Assembly (NCBI GenBank): GCA_023388535.1
Contig: JAEWFZ010000034.1
Span: 1-64,000 of the forward strand
DNA from: Bacillota bacterium
GTDB taxonomy: Bacteria > Bacillota_I > Bacilli_A > Erysipelotrichales > Erysipelotrichaceae
Length of the DNA: 64,000 nt
Reading direction: 5' to 3'
The position numbers and the translations under genes were made by a program. How positions within the stretch are numbered: position 1 is the stretch's first letter; each line of letters opens with the position of its first letter. Below are positions 8,908 through 18,098 of this stretch, in pieces. The notes beneath the pieces were generated by a model, which worked only from the letters and a program-made list of their open reading frames with translations, did no database searches and was not told the origin of the DNA.

Positions 8908-10566
8908 CTAACTATTTATTTCCACAATTATTGGTAAAATCATCGGGCGTTTGCCAGCCATTCTAAATACGTATTTAGAAATCTTTTCACGGGCTTCCGT
9001 GCGAGCACTCATATTGTCGTAATTTCCGTTCTCAACCATTTCATTGATGGTTTCTTCAATAATATTGCCGCATTCTTTGACAATATAGTCAGCATCTTTT
9101 AAATAAATAACGCCGCGCGATTGAACATCGGGACCACCCAGGATTTTTTTAGTTTTATGATCGATGACTACACCAATCACAATAACCCCATCGGTCGACA
9201 AGGTTTCTCGATCTCTTAAAACCAAACCGCTTGAATCTAAATAGTTCATACCATCTACATAGACTTCTTCTAAATCAATATGGGTCGCCATACTGGTTAG
9301 TTGGCCGCTGTCGAATTGAGCGATCTGACCGTTATCTAAAACTAGAATACGATTGGCTAGAAAGCCACGATTCAAAGCTAAGTTAGCGGCTTCGACTAAT
9401 TCTTTATAATCCCCTTTTAGAGGAATGTAGTATTTAGGCTTTAAGAGCGATAATAGCATCTTAATATCTTCCGCACTTGGATGCATGGTTAATACTTCTT
9501 GACGTGAAAGTTTAACTAGTTCTACGCCATCTTTTGAAATCTCATTTTCCATGGCAGTAGCATCGCGCTCAGCACCGGGTACCACCGGGGAGGCAATAAT
9601 CACCAAATCATCTTCCCGTAAGCGAATTTTCTCATGTTCATGAATGGCAACTTTATGCATATTTCTAAAGACGTTTGGCCCTTGATCGCTGACGACAATA
9701 ATTACATTGTCGAGTTGATTATTAAAACTGCTCTCTGAAACTTCAATTCCAGGAACCATTTGATAGTATTTTAGTTTAGCTAAATAACGCAACATTTCAC
9801 GTTGGTTTTCATTAGCAAAATATAGTTTTCGATTAGTTTTTTCCGCAATCTCGATAACTTCCAAAAGTCTAAAGATATTTTGTTCATATAAAGTAATAAT
9901 AATCCGTCCAGAAGCATTAGCTACCAACGGTTCTACTACCGATTTAATGCGGTGGCGCGGTGAGGTAAAGCCTTCTCTTTCGGCGCTGCGCGCTTCCGTA
10001 AACAAAGCTAATACTCCCTCTTTAGCCAATTCAGCAAATTCGGTAAAATTGGTCATAAAGAACTCTTCGGTAATATCAAAATCAATTAAGTACTCACTCG
10101 CATAGACCACATAGCCTTGTTGCGTCCAAAAAGCGATGCCAAAACTATCTGGAATCGAATGGGTCATACCAAAGGTACGAATCTTAACATTATCTAAGAC
10201 TAAATTGCTATCGCGTTGAATGCGATGGATATCATCAAAATTGATTTGATGTTTTTTCAATAAATCTTTCAATAAAAACGTGGTGTAGCCAGTAGTGTAA
10301 ATAGGAACGCTAATTTCTTTTAACAAAAAAGGAATTGCTCCCATCACATCATCATGCCCATGGGTTAAAAACAAAGCAACGATCCGTTCTTTGTTTTCTA
10401 TTAAGTATGAAAAGTCAGGAATAATGACTTCAATCCCAAGCTGATGAGACTCCGGGTAACGCAAGCCACAATCAATAATAAAAATCTTTTGATCTATTTC
10501 TAACAGCGTCATATTGCGGCCATTTTCATCGAGACCGCCTAAAGCCATTATTTTCACTTGACTCAT
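8908..10566 (-). CDS. rnjB: RNase J2-like metallo-beta-lactamase/beta-CASP ribonuclease
   Basis: This is an RNase J family protein of mRNA decay and processing: an N-terminal beta-lactamase fold, a beta-CASP domain and a C-terminal domain, 552 residues. The usual HxHxDH metal motif reads HGHDDV at 69-74, so the last histidine is valine. The later metal-binding aspartate is glutamate (ASEYL, E159). H137 (THSIPDS) and H363 are kept. Loss of the same histidine is, from memory, typical of B. subtilis RNase J2, which works mainly as partner of RNase J1. The position next to ftsK fits rnjB. The ribosome site is GGAGGT. Catalytic activity is probably weak. Confidence 0.85.
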   Translation of the reverse strand: MSQVKIMALGGLDENGRNMTLLEIDQKIFIIDCGLRYPESHQLGIEVIIPDFSYLIENKERIVALFLTHGHDDVMGAIPFLLKEISVPIYTTGYTTFLLKDLLKKHQINFDDIHRIQRDSNLVLDNVKIRTFGMTHSIPDSFGIAFWTQQGYVVYASEYLIDFDITEEFFMTNFTEFAELAKEGVLALFTEARSAEREGFTSPRHRIKSVVEPLVANASGRIIITLYEQNIFRLLEVIEIAEKTNRKLYFANENQREMLRYLAKLKYYQMVPGIEVSESSFNNQLDNVIIVVSDQGPNVFRNMHKVAIHEHEKIRLREDDLVIIASPVVPGAERDATAMENEISKDGVELVKLSRQEVLTMHPSAEDIKMLLSLLKPKYYIPLKGDYKELVEAANLALNRGFLANRILVLDNGQIAQFDSGQLTSMATHIDLEEVYVDGMNYLDSSGLVLRDRETLSTDGVIVIGVVIDHKTKKILGGPDVQSRGVIYLKDADYIVKECGNIIEETINEMVENGNYDNMSARTEAREKISKYVFRMAGKRPMILPIIVEINS

Positions 10567-10616
10567 TATAAAACCTCCAACATCTGTAATTTATTATACA
10601 CTAAATCGAAAAAAGA

Positions 10617-12047
10617 TTAACAAAGTTCTCCAGTTAAAAACCAAGATTTAACTTCGGTTATTTTAACCTTGCGCAACTCCCCTACTTTGGCATCACCTTT
10701 TTTAAAGTTGACGACCTTGTTATGTTTGGTATAACCACTGAAAACCTCTGGATCTTTTTTACTTGGTCCATCGACTAAGACTTCAACCTCTTGATTTAAA
10801 AATTTGAGATTGTTTTGATAACTATAGTGTTGGACTTTTTCGTTCAATCGATATAGTCGTTGTTTCTTTTCTTCTAAAGTAACATTATCCACTAATTTAG
10901 CCGCGATGGTACCCTCTCTTGGTGAATAGATGAAGGTATAGGCTAAATCATATTGTACTTCATCATAAACTTTCAAAGTATCTAAAAATTGTTCTTCCGT
11001 CTCATTTGGGAAACCGACGATGATATCGGTAGTAATAGCTAAATTAGGTATCCTTTGTTTGAGTTTTCTAACAATTTCTAAATACTGCTGCTGCGTATAG
11101 CGGCGTCCCATGGCTCTTAAGATCTCATCATTGCCTGATTGTAAAGGAAAATGTAGATAAGGCATGATATTCTCATAGGTAGCCATCGCTTCAATCATCG
11201 CTTCGGTGAAGTTCCAAGGATGTGAGGTCATAAATCGAATTCGATTAATACCAGTTTTAGCAACTTCAACTAATAATTTAGCAAAACCATCTTCAAGGTC
11301 TAAATCACGACCATAAGCGTTGACATTTTGACCTAATAAGGTAATTTCTTGATAACCAGCGGCTTTAAGCTGTTGAACTTCCTCTAAAATGTCTTCCAGT
11401 TTTCGAGAGCGTTCTTTACCGCGCGTATAAGGGACAATACAGTAGGTACAAAATTTATCACAACCAAAAATAATGTTCACCCAGGCCTTGTGATCAAGGG
11501 CGCGACTGGAAGGTAGATTCTCAATAATCTCACCTTGGTGGGAATAGACTTCAATGGTACGTTCCTTAGACAAAATAGCATGCGCCAAAAGTTGTGGGAG
11601 ACGATAGATATTATGGGTTCCAAAGATTAAATCGACTTGATGATACGATTCAAGCACTTTATCGATGACCACTTCTTCTTGAGCCATACAGCCAGCCAAG
11701 CCGATAATAATATCGGGATTAGCTTGTTTGAGATGTTTAATATTACCTAAATCACCAAAAACTTTGTTATTAGCATTTTCTCGAATCGAGCAGGTGTTAA
11801 ACAAAATAACATCAGCTTCTTCAATGTCATCGGTTTTAACAAACTTCATCTTTTCTAAAATACCGGCCATATGTTCGCCATCACGTTCATTGGCTTGACA
11901 ACCATAGGTTCTAATATAGTATTTTTTACCTATACCTAGGCTTTGTAGATCTTCATCCACTGAAAAAAGCGCGTACTCAAAGGAGACTTCTTGTTGATCT
12001 CGTTTTCTTGCTTCTAAAAGGGATGGTTTTATCCATTCTTTTTTCAT
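10617..12047 (-). CDS. miaB: tRNA-2-methylthio-N6-dimethylallyladenosine synthase
   Basis: This radical-SAM methylthiotransferase adds the 2-methylthio group to i6A37 of tRNAs reading UNN codons. The N-terminal UPF0004 domain has cluster cysteines at 50, 86 and 120. The radical-SAM motif CDKFCTYC gives C196, C200 and C203, and a TRAM domain closes the 476-residue protein. The ribosome site AAGGAGA precedes the ATG and partly overlaps the tail of the terminator of the ferredoxin gene upstream. A small ferredoxin directly upstream could supply electrons or simply be a neighbour. Confidence 0.95.
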   Translation of the reverse strand: MKKEWIKPSLLEARKRDQQEVSFEYALFSVDEDLQSLGIGKKYYIRTYGCQANERDGEHMAGILEKMKFVKTDDIEEADVILFNTCSIRENANNKVFGDLGNIKHLKQANPDIIIGLAGCMAQEEVVIDKVLESYHQVDLIFGTHNIYRLPQLLAHAILSKERTIEVYSHQGEIIENLPSSRALDHKAWVNIIFGCDKFCTYCIVPYTRGKERSRKLEDILEEVQQLKAAGYQEITLLGQNVNAYGRDLDLEDGFAKLLVEVAKTGINRIRFMTSHPWNFTEAMIEAMATYENIMPYLHFPLQSGNDEILRAMGRRYTQQQYLEIVRKLKQRIPNLAITTDIIVGFPNETEEQFLDTLKVYDEVQYDLAYTFIYSPREGTIAAKLVDNVTLEEKKQRLYRLNEKVQHYSYQNNLKFLNQEVEVLVDGPSKKDPEVFSGYTKHNKVVNFKKGDAKVGELRKVKITEVKSWFLTGELC

Positions 12048-12063
12048 AGTTATTTTCTCCTTA

Positions 12064-12090
12064 AAAGAACCAAGCTAAGCCTGGTTCTTT
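12064..12090 (-). terminator. Terminator or attenuator after the ferredoxin gene
   Basis: The 9-bp stem AAAGAACCA/TGGTTCTTT is followed on the minus strand by only four T before the miaB ribosome site. It probably ends part of the ferredoxin transcripts and lets the rest run into miaB. Confidence 0.6.
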
Positions 12091-12096
12091 CTTTCT

Positions 12097-12273
12097 TTAA
12101 ATTTGTTCAATTGATTGTGTAGGACAGGTAGGAATGCAAGCTTCGCAGTCGATGCAAATATCGACATCACATTCTGCTTTTCCATCCGCATTCATTGACA
12201 ATGCCCCAGTAGGACAAACGCTAATGCATGCTTCACATCCAATACAAGTATCTTGGTCAACTCTTACTGGCAT
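12097..12273 (-). CDS. 2[4Fe-4S] ferredoxin, 58 residues
   Basis: A short gene in the gap between ymdB and miaB. The product starts MPVRVDQDTC and has two cluster motifs, CIGCEACISVCP and CIDCEACIPTCP, typical of clostridial-type ferredoxins that carry single electrons at low potential. The ribosome site AAGGAGG lies 7 bases before the ATG, and a near-consensus promoter stands just upstream. It ends in an intrinsic terminator. The partner enzyme is not known. The radical-SAM enzymes MiaB and HemW encoded in this window are candidates. Confidence 0.93.
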   Translation of the reverse strand: MPVRVDQDTCIGCEACISVCPTGALSMNADGKAECDVDICIDCEACIPTCPTQSIEQI

Positions 12274-12296
12274 AGAAACAACCTCCTTATGAAAGC

Positions 12297-12325
12297 ATTA
12301 TACCAATAAAAGTTAGCCTCTGCAA
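12297..12325 (-). promoter_or_regulatory. Ferredoxin promoter
   Basis: On the minus strand, TTGCAG and TATAAT are 17 bases apart, with an extended -10 TGG before TATAAT. It sits in the gap after ymdB, about 24 bases before the ferredoxin ATG. Confidence 0.8.
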
Positions 12326-12332
12326 TCTTATT

Positions 12333-13100
12333 TTAAGATTCTTTAATATTAAGCCGTTTAATGGCGATACATTGTCCCTCTTCTATCTGACAAATAACCG
12401 CGTTCAACATCGCTTTTCCTTCGGCAACTTGATAATAAGTGGCTTTGTTTTTCAAATGTCTAGAAATAACTTCTTCAATATTGCGACCTAGAATCGATTC
12501 ATAGGCTCCCGTCATACCAACATCGGTAATATAGCCACAGCCATCGATGATTTGTTCATCGGCGGTTTGGACATGGGTATGGGTACCTACAATCATTACC
12601 GACTGTGACGCAAAAACCCTAGCGAAGAGTTGTTTCTCCGCAGTAGCTTCAGCGTGAAAATCAACAATATGCCAAGCTTCAGGATACTTTTCTAAGATTT
12701 TCTGAAAGCTCTCAAAGGGATCACTGACTCCCTCATTCATAAAGACGGTACCCATAATATTAGAAACCAGCAATTGCTGATTTCCAATTGTATAAAGTTT
12801 TGAGGAAGGATAACTATCATCGTTAACAAAATTCACTGGAAAAAGTAAATTATCTAATTCTTGGTATTGGCTAACAATGTCTTTTTTACTAAAAGCATGA
12901 TTGCCCAAAGTAACACAATCAACACCACTGTTAATTAGTTGTTGATAAACTCTTTTGGTTATCCCCTTGCCATGGGCCGCATTCTCACCATTAGCGATGA
13001 CGAAGTCTATTTGTTCCTGTTCTACTAAGGGTTTCAAATGGGAGTGAAGAATTCGTCGTCCTGGTCGTCCGACGATATCTCCAATAAATAAGACTTTCAT
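12333..13100 (-). CDS. ymdB: YmdB-family metallophosphoesterase
   Basis: This is a calcineurin-like phosphoesterase that in B. subtilis hydrolyses cyclic nucleotides and influences gene expression through RNase Y. The 255 residues show the dimetal motifs: GDIVGRPGR (D8), NGENAAHG, GNHAFSKKD, a histidine in DFHAEAT, and GTHTHVQTADE. Its ATG overlaps the stop of the RNase Y gene by one base (TAATG), so the two are translated together, matching their known functional link. Confidence 0.92.
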   Translation of the reverse strand: MKVLFIGDIVGRPGRRILHSHLKPLVEQEQIDFVIANGENAAHGKGITKRVYQQLINSGVDCVTLGNHAFSKKDIVSQYQELDNLLFPVNFVNDDSYPSSKLYTIGNQQLLVSNIMGTVFMNEGVSDPFESFQKILEKYPEAWHIVDFHAEATAEKQLFARVFASQSVMIVGTHTHVQTADEQIIDGCGYITDVGMTGAYESILGRNIEEVISRHLKNKATYYQVAEGKAMLNAVICQIEEGQCIAIKRLNIKES

Positions 13101-14689
13101 TATTTGGCGGTTTCTGATTTTCTTAGTTCACGAATGACCGTTACTTTAATCTGGCCAGGATAAGTCATTTCATTTTCAATGCGATCGCGAATTTCTAATG
13201 CCAGCTTCGCGGCTTGAGCATCATCGATGCGATCGGGTACAACCATTACTCTAATTTCACGTCCCGCTTGAATGGCAAAGGTTTGTTCAACCCCATCAAA
13301 CGATTTAGCAATAGTTTCTAGTTGTTCTAAACGTTGAATATAATTTTCAAAGTTTTCGATACGAGCGCCTGGTCTTGCGGCCGACAAGGTATCGGCAGCA
13401 GCGACTAAGTTGCTAATTAGAGAAGTTTTATCAACATCGCCATGATGCGATTCAATCGCATTTAAAACCACTGGATGTTCATTATAGCGTTTCGCATAAC
13501 GCACACCTAACTCGACATGGGAACCCTCGATTTCGAAATCGAGCGCTTTACCAATATCATGGAATAGACCAGCACGTTTAGCTAGCTGTTGATTTAAGCC
13601 CAATTCAGCAGCCATCATTCCCGCTAAGTGTGCGACTTCGATACTATGTTTCAGGGCATTTTGTCCATAAGAAGTACGATACTTCATTCGACCTAATAGT
13701 TTAACCAATTCTTTGTCCACTTTATGCAAGCCTAATTCAAAGATGGCATCTTCCCCTGCTTTTTGAATCGTCTTATCGACGTCCTTAGACACTTTTGAGA
13801 CGACTTCTTCAATTCTACCCGGTTGGATGCGACCATCTTTAATCAAAAGTTCAATCGCTTGTCGAGCAATTTCACGACGAATTGGGTTATGAGAAGAAAT
13901 GGTAATTACCTCTGGGGTATCATCAATTAACAAGTCTACGCCGGTAGCTTGTTCAATGGCGCGAATGTTACGTCCTTCACGACCGATAATTCGCCCTTTC
14001 ATTTCATCATTTGGTAAGGAAATAACCGAAACCGTACGCTCGGTAACTTCTTCTTGAGAGAAACGGTCGATAGCAATCGCTAAGATTTCTCTTGCATTTT
14101 GCTCCGCTTTTTCTTCGGCTGCTTCTAAGCGATCACGAATGATGCTCGCAACTTCATGTTCCATGCGTTTTTCGACTAAATCAATAATCTGTTCTTTGGC
14201 TTGATCAATCGATAAATTCGATATTTTTTCAAGCTCAAAAATTTGAGAATCAATCTTCTCTTGTAAATCGACCTCCATCTTTTCAAGGTGTTTCATCTTA
14301 TTATTGAGATTGTTTGTTTTTGCTTCGAGACTTTGTTCACCAGAAATCAACTGCTTGTCGCGCAAGTTTAAATTGTCCTCGCGCTTCTCGAGACGGTTTT
14401 CATACTGTGTAAGTTCATTTCTACGTTCTTTAATTTCTTTTTCTGCGATTAGACGTAGGTCATAGACGGTAGTTTTACCTTCTAAGACAGCTTCGCGAAC
14501 GGTAGTTTCTGCTTGAATTTTAGCGTTTTCAAGTAACGACTCACTTTGTTGTTTCACTTTGTTGTATCCCATTTTTGACAGGATATACATGAATACAATT
14601 CCAATAAAAAATCCTATAAAAGCTATCAAGATGGAAGGTCCTAAGTTTGTTGGTAGTCCACTGAGTGCTACCATACTGTAATTAAACAT
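13100..14689 (-). CDS. rny: Ribonuclease Y
   Basis: This membrane-bound endoribonuclease starts mRNA turnover. Seen in order: an N-terminal membrane helix (about 20-42), a long charged coiled coil, a KH RNA-binding domain around GRIIGREGRNIRAIE, and an HD domain with FHDIGKALD. I place the start at the ATG at 14689, because GGAGG lies five bases upstream. An ATG at 14701 would overlap that ribosome site and has none of its own. The product is about 529 residues, normal for the family. It is coupled to ymdB and separated from recA by a terminator. Confidence 0.94.
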   Translation of the reverse strand: MFNYSMVALSGLPTNLGPSILIAFIGFFIGIVFMYILSKMGYNKVKQQSESLLENAKIQAETTVREAVLEGKTTVYDLRLIAEKEIKERRNELTQYENRLEKREDNLNLRDKQLISGEQSLEAKTNNLNNKMKHLEKMEVDLQEKIDSQIFELEKISNLSIDQAKEQIIDLVEKRMEHEVASIIRDRLEAAEEKAEQNAREILAIAIDRFSQEEVTERTVSVISLPNDEMKGRIIGREGRNIRAIEQATGVDLLIDDTPEVITISSHNPIRREIARQAIELLIKDGRIQPGRIEEVVSKVSKDVDKTIQKAGEDAIFELGLHKVDKELVKLLGRMKYRTSYGQNALKHSIEVAHLAGMMAAELGLNQQLAKRAGLFHDIGKALDFEIEGSHVELGVRYAKRYNEHPVVLNAIESHHGDVDKTSLISNLVAAADTLSAARPGARIENFENYIQRLEQLETIAKSFDGVEQTFAIQAGREIRVMVVPDRIDDAQAAKLALEIRDRIENEMTYPGQIKVTVIRELRKSETAK

Positions 14690-14701
14690 AAGTGCCTCCA
14701 T

Positions 14702-14729
14702 TAAAAAAAGAATAATTGATATTATTCTT
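14702..14729 (-). terminator. Intrinsic terminator of recA
   Basis: The 9-bp stem AAGAATAAT/ATTATTCTT has a 4-base loop and is followed on the minus strand by T6. It lies between the recA stop and the rny start. Confidence 0.85.
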
Positions 14730-14767
14730 CTTAATTATAGAGTAAAAGTCTACAAACTACAATAGAC

Positions 14768-15775
14768 TCACACAGTGGGTTCAAAGAGAATCGCTTTAAC
14801 TTGTTGATAAATTTCTTGATATAAATCTGGATTTTCAGTTAAGAAGTTTCGTACCGCTTCTCGTCCTTGTCCAATCCGTTCATCTTTATAAGAATACCAA
14901 GATCCCGCTTTGTTAATGACTTCATGATCGGCTGCTAAATCAATTAGCTCACCGGTTTGAGAAAAGCCTTCCCCATATATCAATTCCACGGTAGCAAGTT
15001 TAAATGGTGGGGCTACTTTGTTTTTAACAACTCTTACATTAACTTTATTACCAATCACGTCCGAACCAATTTTAATCGACTCTGAGCGGCGGACATCTAA
15101 ACGAATTGAAGAGTAGAATTTTAAAGCGCGTCCACCTGGGGTTGTTTCAGGATTACCGAACATGATGCCCACTTTTTCTCTTAATTGATTGATGAAAATA
15201 ACCGTACATTGGGAACGATTCATTACCCCAGCTAACTTACGCATCGCTTTGGACATCATTCTCGCTTGTAAGCCAACCTGTTGATCACTCATTTCACCAT
15301 CAAGTTCTTGTTGAGGTACTAAGGCCGCTACCGAGTCGACGACAATTAAATCAATCGCCCCAGAACGAATCAACACTTCCGTAATCTCTAAGCCTTGTTC
15401 CCCACTATCCGGTTGAGAGAGAATTAGTTCATCAATATCGACACCCAGCTTCTGAGCGTATTGAGGATCGATGGCATTTTCAGCATCAATAAAAGCGGCT
15501 TTCCCACCTGCTTTTTGACATTCAGCAATAGCATGTAACGCTAACGTCGTTTTACCACTGGATTCTGGTCCATAAATTTCGACAATTCGACCTTTGGGAT
15601 ATCCACCCACCCCGAGCGCATAATCGATGGCTAAAGAACCTGAGCTTATCGCATCGACATCGACGCTGGAACGCTCACCCAATTTCATGATCGAACCTTT
15701 ACCGTATTGTTTCTCTATTTGTTTTATCGCTTCTTCTAATAGTTTGTCGGTATTATCTGTCTTTTTTGTACTCAT
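14768..15775 (-). CDS. recA: Recombinase RecA
   Basis: RecA polymerises on single-stranded DNA and drives strand exchange in repair and transformation. The 335-residue protein has Walker A GPESSGKTT (about 69-77), Walker B LIVVDSVAAL, the L1/L2 loop region (MFGNPETTPGG) and a C-terminal domain without a strongly acidic tail. The ribosome site is AGGAGAA. No convincing SOS (LexA/DinR) box was found in the short upstream gap. Two genes upstream is pgsA-rodZ, an order shared with B. subtilis except that cinA is absent. Confidence 0.97.
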   Translation of the reverse strand: MSTKKTDNTDKLLEEAIKQIEKQYGKGSIMKLGERSSVDVDAISSGSLAIDYALGVGGYPKGRIVEIYGPESSGKTTLALHAIAECQKAGGKAAFIDAENAIDPQYAQKLGVDIDELILSQPDSGEQGLEITEVLIRSGAIDLIVVDSVAALVPQQELDGEMSDQQVGLQARMMSKAMRKLAGVMNRSQCTVIFINQLREKVGIMFGNPETTPGGRALKFYSSIRLDVRRSESIKIGSDVIGNKVNVRVVKNKVAPPFKLATVELIYGEGFSQTGELIDLAADHEVINKAGSWYSYKDERIGQGREAVRNFLTENPDLYQEIYQQVKAILFEPTV

Positions 15776-15824
15776 ACATTGTTTCTCCTATACTTCATAA
15801 ATATTCTATCCTAGTTGATACATC

Positions 15825-16370
15825 CTATTTAGTACGATACCAAATAGCCGATGATTTTATCAAATAATCCACACCCGATAAGAAACTGGCCAAGACAGCC
15901 AGCCAAAGGATGATTTGATCCATCGGAATTGCCATTAAACTAAATGGCCAATTTCTCAAAAACAAAAGAATGATGGCCGTCATCTGTAAGACGGTTTTCA
16001 ATTTACCAAAAATCGAAGCCGCAATCACTTGATTTTCACTAGAAGCCACCATCCGCACCCCATCGACCAGTAAATCACGCCAAAGCATAATTAAAAAAGC
16101 CATGAACGGGATATCTCCATTAACTAATAACAACACTAAGGCAGTATTAACTAATACTTTATCGGCCACCGGATCGATAAATTTTCCAAACGTAGTTATT
16201 AAATTACGCTTGCGGGCAATATAGCCATCCATTAAATCGGTAAGCGTACCGATAACAAAAATAAAAAGCGCAATAAAATAATTTTGCGGATTGGGCAAGA
16301 ACATAAAAACCACGACGAGAAGTGGAACCAGTAAGATTCTGAGAATTGAAAGTTTATTGGCTATGTTCAT
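15825..16370 (-). CDS. pgsA: CDP-diacylglycerol-glycerol-3-phosphate 3-phosphatidyltransferase
   Basis: This integral membrane enzyme makes phosphatidylglycerophosphate, the precursor of phosphatidylglycerol. The CDP-alcohol phosphotransferase motif D(x2)DG(x2)AR(x8)G(x3)D(x3)D is fully present, running from DLMDGYIAR to GKFIDPVAD (about residues 45-71). There are about five membrane segments in 181 residues. It overlaps the rodZ-like gene by 17 bases, so the two are coupled. Confidence 0.93.
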   Translation of the reverse strand: MNIANKLSILRILLVPLLVVVFMFLPNPQNYFIALFIFVIGTLTDLMDGYIARKRNLITTFGKFIDPVADKVLVNTALVLLLVNGDIPFMAFLIMLWRDLLVDGVRMVASSENQVIAASIFGKLKTVLQMTAIILLFLRNWPFSLMAIPMDQIILWLAVLASFLSGVDYLIKSSAIWYRTK

Positions 16371-17286
16371 ATTGCTCCACCCTAAAATTTAAGGTGATAC
16401 CCGAATTAAAGTTCTTAACGCTAGCATCTAAATCGACCGCTTGTTCGTTTACAAAAATAGTCGTGCCAATTAAATTACCTAAGCGTATACTAACTAATTT
16501 TGAAACTTCTGGATCGATTATGATTTCAATCGTTTCGTTTTTTCGATAGACCTTGCTGGCTGGTGTTTTGGCGACGACTTCATCGATCGTCACTTTGATC
16601 CATGTATCTTGACCGAAGGTAAATTTAATTCTAATATCTTCAGTTTGATTTGTTTTTATTTGGTAGTTGGTCGCATCGCTGGCGGCCACGGTAAATATCG
16701 GTGTTTCGGTTTCGGTTGGTGTTTCAACCGGATTGGTTTCAACAATTACCGTTTCAGTAATAGTTTCATTCGTCGAGGTATCGATCGGGGTGATGACGGG
16801 TTGATTGTCGTTATTATTTGGCTTGGATTTAAATAATTGTGGGACAAATTTAATGACCCCATAAATCAACAAAGTCGACATGATAACAATTAATAATAAG
16901 ACAATAATCGTCGTTGGATCGGCCCGTTTTATCCGATATTTGGTGCGGGTGCTTTTATAGTTCTTACTATTAGTTGAAATTCTTTCTTTAATATACTCAT
17001 TGGAGCGCTGCCGTTGTTCTTGTTTCTCTAAGGTGAGAGTTTCGTCATAACGGGTCAAGGATTCTAAGAAATCGGGCTCGATTTCTTCATAATCTAAATG
17101 CAACGCTTGACTATAATATTGTAAGAAAAATTTCAAATAGGAAAGATCATGATGAAAATAGGCAATATCGCCTTCTTCAATAGCACGTAAATGTAGGATG
17201 GATAATTTAGTCTTTTCTTGGATGTCCTCTAACGAGTAACCTAATTCCAAACGACGTTCTTTAAGCTTTTCACCTACAGTTTGCAT
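16354..17286 (-). CDS. rodZ: RodZ-like helix-turn-helix membrane protein
   Basis: This is a cell-shape protein of the RodZ/YmfM type. Residues 1-70 form a helix-turn-helix domain (KERRLELGYSLEDIQ). A basic linker and one membrane helix (about 129-150) follow, then a Thr/Glu/Pro-rich spacer much like that of BmpA. A C-terminal beta domain (DUF4115) ends the 310 residues. RodZ normally links MreB to the wall machinery. No mreB lies in this window. The ribosome site AAGGAG is good. It stands directly downstream of the RNase P RNA. Confidence 0.86.
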   Translation of the reverse strand: MQTVGEKLKERRLELGYSLEDIQEKTKLSILHLRAIEEGDIAYFHHDLSYLKFFLQYYSQALHLDYEEIEPDFLESLTRYDETLTLEKQEQRQRSNEYIKERISTNSKNYKSTRTKYRIKRADPTTIIVLLLIVIMSTLLIYGVIKFVPQLFKSKPNNNDNQPVITPIDTSTNETITETVIVETNPVETPTETETPIFTVAASDATNYQIKTNQTEDIRIKFTFGQDTWIKVTIDEVVAKTPASKVYRKNETIEIIIDPEVSKLVSIRLGNLIGTTIFVNEQAVDLDASVKNFNSGITLNFRVEQYEHSQ

Positions 17287-17313
17287 AGATTCTCCTTCAT
17301 CTATTGTTAAATA

Positions 17314-17663
17314 ATAAAAAAGATGTAAGCCATGTTCTGTTCCGATTTCTCGGGATAACCATTTATCTACAGTTTCCTGTTCCTTTTTCGCTTCATTTCG
17401 CTATTAGGACTCCCCTACCATATTTGGGTTTCTCGCTTGCGGGGTTTACCACGTTCCACTTAACTCGTTTCCAAGTTAACTCGTCTCTATGGCACTTTCA
17501 GGTTAATCCTCCATGGGTTGCCCGTTAGGAGTTTGGCCGCCGTCATATTGCTATGCCTTGATTTATCGTTTCATCAAGCACAATCACTACCATCATCGCA
17601 GATGGTGCGAGCATGGACTTTCCTCTACATCGCTAGGATGCAGCGGTTATCGCTCTTTTTTAT
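17314..17663 (-). ncRNA. rnpB: RNase P RNA (type B)
   Basis: The minus strand reads the conserved RNase P core: GAGGAAAGTCCATGCTCGCA near the 5' end, GAAAGTGCCATAG, the GGTAAACCCC...GCGAGAAACCCAAAT block, and ACAGAACATGGCTTACA near the 3' end. This matches the B. subtilis-type RNA. Helix P1 is ATAAAAAAGA (5', 17663-17654) paired with TCTTTTTTAT (3', 17323-17314), whose T-rich 3' arm also serves as terminator. Length is about 350 bases. The 5' end overlaps the gpsB stop codon. The exact ends are estimated from the pairing. Confidence 0.93.
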
Positions 17664-17974
17664 CGTTTTTGAAAGACAACTTCTTCCAGACGCGCAACCC
17701 GACGAATTAAATCCACATACGAATGTGAAGGTGAATTCTCATCGTTAATCGACAAGCGCGCTTTTAATTCTTGATTTTCACGCATTAAGTTTTCAATGGT
17801 GGTTAAATCCTGAAGATGACGTTGTTCAAATTGATCAAGAGTGCTTTCGTAGACGGTGTAATCATGAATAACCGCATCCAAAATTTTATCAACTTCTAAA
17901 GGCGAATAGCCTTTAAAATCCGTTTTGAATTCATATTCTACAATCTTCTCTACCGTCAACAATAATTTGTTCAT
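17660..17974 (-). CDS. gpsB: Cell division protein GpsB
   Basis: This is a small DivIVA-like coiled-coil adaptor that steers penicillin-binding proteins between septum and side wall. The GYSPLEVDKILDAVIHDY segment near residues 22-39 is the membrane/DivIVA signature, followed by a heptad coiled coil and a basic C-terminal helix. Length is 104. The start is the ATG at 17974, with AAGGAGC upstream; the frame is open further upstream but unsupported. The stop codon lies at the first bases of the RNase P RNA. The divergent neighbour encodes the PBP that GpsB commonly binds. Confidence 0.92.
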   Translation of the reverse strand: MNKLLLTVEKIVEYEFKTDFKGYSPLEVDKILDAVIHDYTVYESTLDQFEQRHLQDLTTIENLMRENQELKARLSINDENSPSHSYVDLIRRVARLEEVVFQKR

Positions 17975-18076
17975 ACAAAAGCTCCTTGATTTGCTCTTCA
18001 GCATGCAAATTATCTCAAAATTATTGCTGTAATTCAACCATTGAACAGTTTATCACTATAGATTTGTTATTTTTGA

Positions 18077-18082
18077 TATAAT
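18077..18082 (+). promoter_or_regulatory. recU-ponA promoter -10
   Basis: TATAAT with a TGA just before it (extended -10) at 18074-18082. No clear -35. The box contains an ATG that is in frame with recU, which argues that translation starts downstream of it. Confidence 0.55.
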
Positions 18083-18098
18083 GATAACGGTGATAAAC

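Noticed and set aside
12324..12340. Hairpin AATCTT/AAGATT after ymdB as a terminator
   Set aside because: Only 6 AT-rich pairs, and it overlaps the ferredoxin -35. It is too weak to call.
15776..15824. SOS box in front of recA
   Set aside because: No CGAAC-N4-GTTCG-like sequence found in the gap.
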